From CAVTLG01 sp963735495 (GTDB taxonomy: Bacteria; Chloroflexota; Ktedonobacteria; Ktedonobacterales; Ktedonobacteraceae), in contig CAVTLG010000002.1 of the NCBI GenBank assembly GCA_963735495.1, positions 124,001 through 188,000 on the forward strand: DNA of 64,000 nucleotides, in the 5' to 3' direction. The translations under genes and the position numbers were made by a program. This document shows positions 62,063-64,000 of this stretch, piece by piece (position 1 is the first letter of the stretch; each line of letters starts with the position of its first letter). The notes under the pieces were generated by a model. It searched no databases, was not told the origin of the DNA, and was given only the letters and a program-made list of their open reading frames with translations.

Positions 62063-63871
62063 CTACTTGATATTTAAGACCGGGATCTTGGAGACAGTCC
62101 AGCGGGAATTCGGGCTGGCAACCTCGAACTGTACCATCGAGATAGCATCTGTGGGACAGCGTACGATACACAGGCCACAACGAATACACTTTTCTTCGTC
62201 GATGATCATGTCTGCCCCACCACGCCAGCGTTCGGCATCCTGGTGCAGCGGATCACTTTTGACCACGCGCGAAAGCCCCTCCATGCTGATACAGTCATAC
62301 GGGCAGATATCTACACAGCCAGAACACAGAATACAGATTGAGGGGTCAATCATAATATTCAACTGACATTGCAGACAGCGACGAGCCTGGATGACAGCCT
62401 GCTCCGCAGTATAGCCAGTCTCGGTTTCACGGGTATTACTATAGCGATCCTGCAAGGGCAGAGACGGGATCATCTGGTGCGCGATGGACTCATAATTGTC
62501 GACCATGCCGCGCCGGTAGTCCGGCAATTCTATCTCTTCCGCCGGCTCAGCAGGATTATCAACGCCACCCAGGTAGCGATTGATGGCGGCAGCAGCATCC
62601 CGTCCGTCACCAATAGCAGAGATCAAGTTGCGCGAACCCTGCGTAAAATCTCCACCAGCGAAGAGTCCTGGATGGCTTGTCATCCAGCTATCGAGGTCGA
62701 TCAGGGGTACGCCCCACTTGTTCACTTCCAGACCCAGCTCCTCAGCAGGTATCCAGGAGGTATCGCTGTACTGACCAAAAGCGGAGATCACCGAATCGAC
62801 CTCGATTTCGAATTCAGTACCAGGGATCGGGACTGGTCGGCGGCGCCCACCGGCGTCAGGATCACCAAGTTTGTTGCGAATGAAGCGCACACTGCTGGCG
62901 TGGATACCATCCTGGCTGAGAACCTCCAACTGGTAAACGAGGTAGTTAAACTCGACCTTCTCAAAGACCGCCTCGTCAACTTCATATTCATCCGAGCCAG
63001 CCTCTTCGCGTGAACGTCGGTACATCACGTAAACCTTCTCGGCTCCGAAGCGGATCGCGGTACGACAGCAGTCCATCGCCGTGAAACCAGAACCCAGCAC
63101 GGCTACACGCTTGCCGATAAACGCAGGCTCACCATAGTTCGTCTTCTCCAGCAGACGAATGCCATCCTCAACACCCTTCAGGTTTGCACCAGGAATCACT
63201 TTATTATCCGGCCCAATGATTGAGTTCGGGATATAGCAGCCAGCAGCCAGATACACTGCATCATACTCTTTCAGCAGGTCCGCGACCTGGATATCACGTC
63301 CGACGCGCGCGTTATACTTCACATCGACGCCGATATCTTCCATGTACTCGTCACATTCTTCTGTAGTGACATAACGTGGAAGACGCCAGACGGGGATACC
63401 GTTCACCATGACACCGCCAGCAGTGGGATACTGCTCATACAGAGTGACCGGATAGCCCATCTCGCGCAAGTCACGTGCACAGGCCATACCAGCGGAACCA
63501 GCACCCACAATCGCCACTTTTTTCTCTTTCGTTACCGGCGGACGTACAGCGTGATGGCGGTATGCACGATTATCGGCGGCGGCACGTTTGAGCCAGCAGA
63601 TGGCGATAGGTTTGCCATCAACTTTATTACGGCGGCAGACTGGCTCACACGGTCGTGCGCAGGTACGACCTAGCACACCGGGCACAACGTTCGCTTTGCG
63701 GTTGAGCAAATACGCCTCATCGAAACGCGCTTGTGAAATTAAACCAATGTAGGTAGAGACATCTGTGTGAGCAGGACAACCTACCTGGCAAGGAATATTT
63801 GTTTGATACCAGTCTGGAGTCACCCCCACCGAGCGGTATCGAGCATCCAATTCTCTATCGGGATCAATCAT
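62063..63871 (-). CDS. GltD-like FAD/NAD(P) iron-sulfur oxidoreductase
   Basis: 602 aa from ATG 63871 (AAAGGAC upstream). N-terminal Cys cluster (CQVGCPAHTDVSTYI; GRTCARPCEPVCRR), FAD-binding GAGSAGMACARDL, NAD(P)-binding VAVLGSGFTAMDCCRTA and GLFAGGDFTQGSR near the end of the flavin part. C-terminal ferredoxin domain with two 4Fe-4S motifs (CILCSGCVDICPYDC; CIRCGLCIVRCPTDA). Resembles the small subunit of glutamate synthase and electron-bifurcating partner proteins. No gltB-like gene is in view; the partner may lie outside the window. Confidence 0.9.
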   Translation of the reverse strand: MIDPDRELDARYRSVGVTPDWYQTNIPCQVGCPAHTDVSTYIGLISQARFDEAYLLNRKANVVPGVLGRTCARPCEPVCRRNKVDGKPIAICWLKRAAADNRAYRHHAVRPPVTKEKKVAIVGAGSAGMACARDLREMGYPVTLYEQYPTAGGVMVNGIPVWRLPRYVTTEECDEYMEDIGVDVKYNARVGRDIQVADLLKEYDAVYLAAGCYIPNSIIGPDNKVIPGANLKGVEDGIRLLEKTNYGEPAFIGKRVAVLGSGFTAMDCCRTAIRFGAEKVYVMYRRSREEAGSDEYEVDEAVFEKVEFNYLVYQLEVLSQDGIHASSVRFIRNKLGDPDAGGRRRPVPIPGTEFEIEVDSVISAFGQYSDTSWIPAEELGLEVNKWGVPLIDLDSWMTSHPGLFAGGDFTQGSRNLISAIGDGRDAAAAINRYLGGVDNPAEPAEEIELPDYRRGMVDNYESIAHQMIPSLPLQDRYSNTRETETGYTAEQAVIQARRCLQCQLNIMIDPSICILCSGCVDICPYDCISMEGLSRVVKSDPLHQDAERWRGGADMIIDEEKCIRCGLCIVRCPTDAISMVQFEVASPNSRWTVSKIPVLNIK

Positions 63872-64000
63872 CTTACAAAGTCCTTTCCTAGTACCGGAAG
63901 ACTCTCCCAATGCAGAGGTATATAAGCAACCGGAACAGGGGGAGACAATTCTAGCTTTCGTGACGAAAGACTGGGTGGTCTATGCCTGATAAAATAATAC
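63872..64000. other. Upstream region at window end
   Basis: 129 bp before the flavoprotein gene; it should hold the promoter, none is clear by eye. Confidence 0.3.

Overview
The window suggests a member of the Ktedonobacteria (Chloroflexota). This is an inference from gene content, not a database match. The signs are a very high density of insertion sequences from many families, two long Ser/Thr kinases with extracellular C-terminal domains, a class A PBP with a repetitive Gly-Leu-Leu-Ser tail, a CIRCE/HrcA-controlled dnaK region, and small island genes of a kind I associate with Ktedonobacter. No rRNA, tRNA or CRISPR array was found.

Positions 1 to about 28,400 are an accessory, IS-rich region. 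It ends on the right inside dprA: a large serine recombinase (26428-28494) abuts a 5' fragment of dprA, and the C-terminal half of dprA is not in the window, so an integrated element probably extends left past position 1. The region holds IS630 (two copies), an unassigned DDE transposase, IS4, an IS1/IS1595-like element split by an IS110 element, IS6 and IS1182. Between them are genes of a defence-island type: TIR-TPR, a PIN-like protein, a resolvase, a TetR regulator with an 'abortive infection'-like protein, a secreted SH3-like protein beside a membrane TIR receptor with a similar ectodomain, a trypsin-like protease / methyltransferase remnant / HEPN-like cluster, and an excisionase-like HTH gene with an AbiTii gene.

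The most unusual structure is a duplicated cassette at 21.9-22.8 kb and 23.7-26.2 kb. Each copy has a strong sigma-70-type promoter, a two-stem RNA leader whose second stem keeps the same 5+bulge+5 shape with different bases, a small Cys/His protein and a single-pass membrane protein. IS1182 interrupts the second copy.

From 28.4 kb on, the window looks like core chromosome: PBP; hrcA-dnaK-dnaJ, with no grpE between hrcA and dnaK; a membrane acyltransferase; an XPB-like helicase behind a 140-bp MITE; a solo TnpB tail with an omegaRNA-like end; the methylmalonyl-CoA mutase B12-binding subunit with MeaB; an N6-adenine methyltransferase with RNase III; two beta-propeller surface proteins; an ABC exporter; two paralogous kinases; a CoxG-like protein; an ECF sigma/anti-sigma pair; and a GltD-like iron-sulfur flavoprotein.
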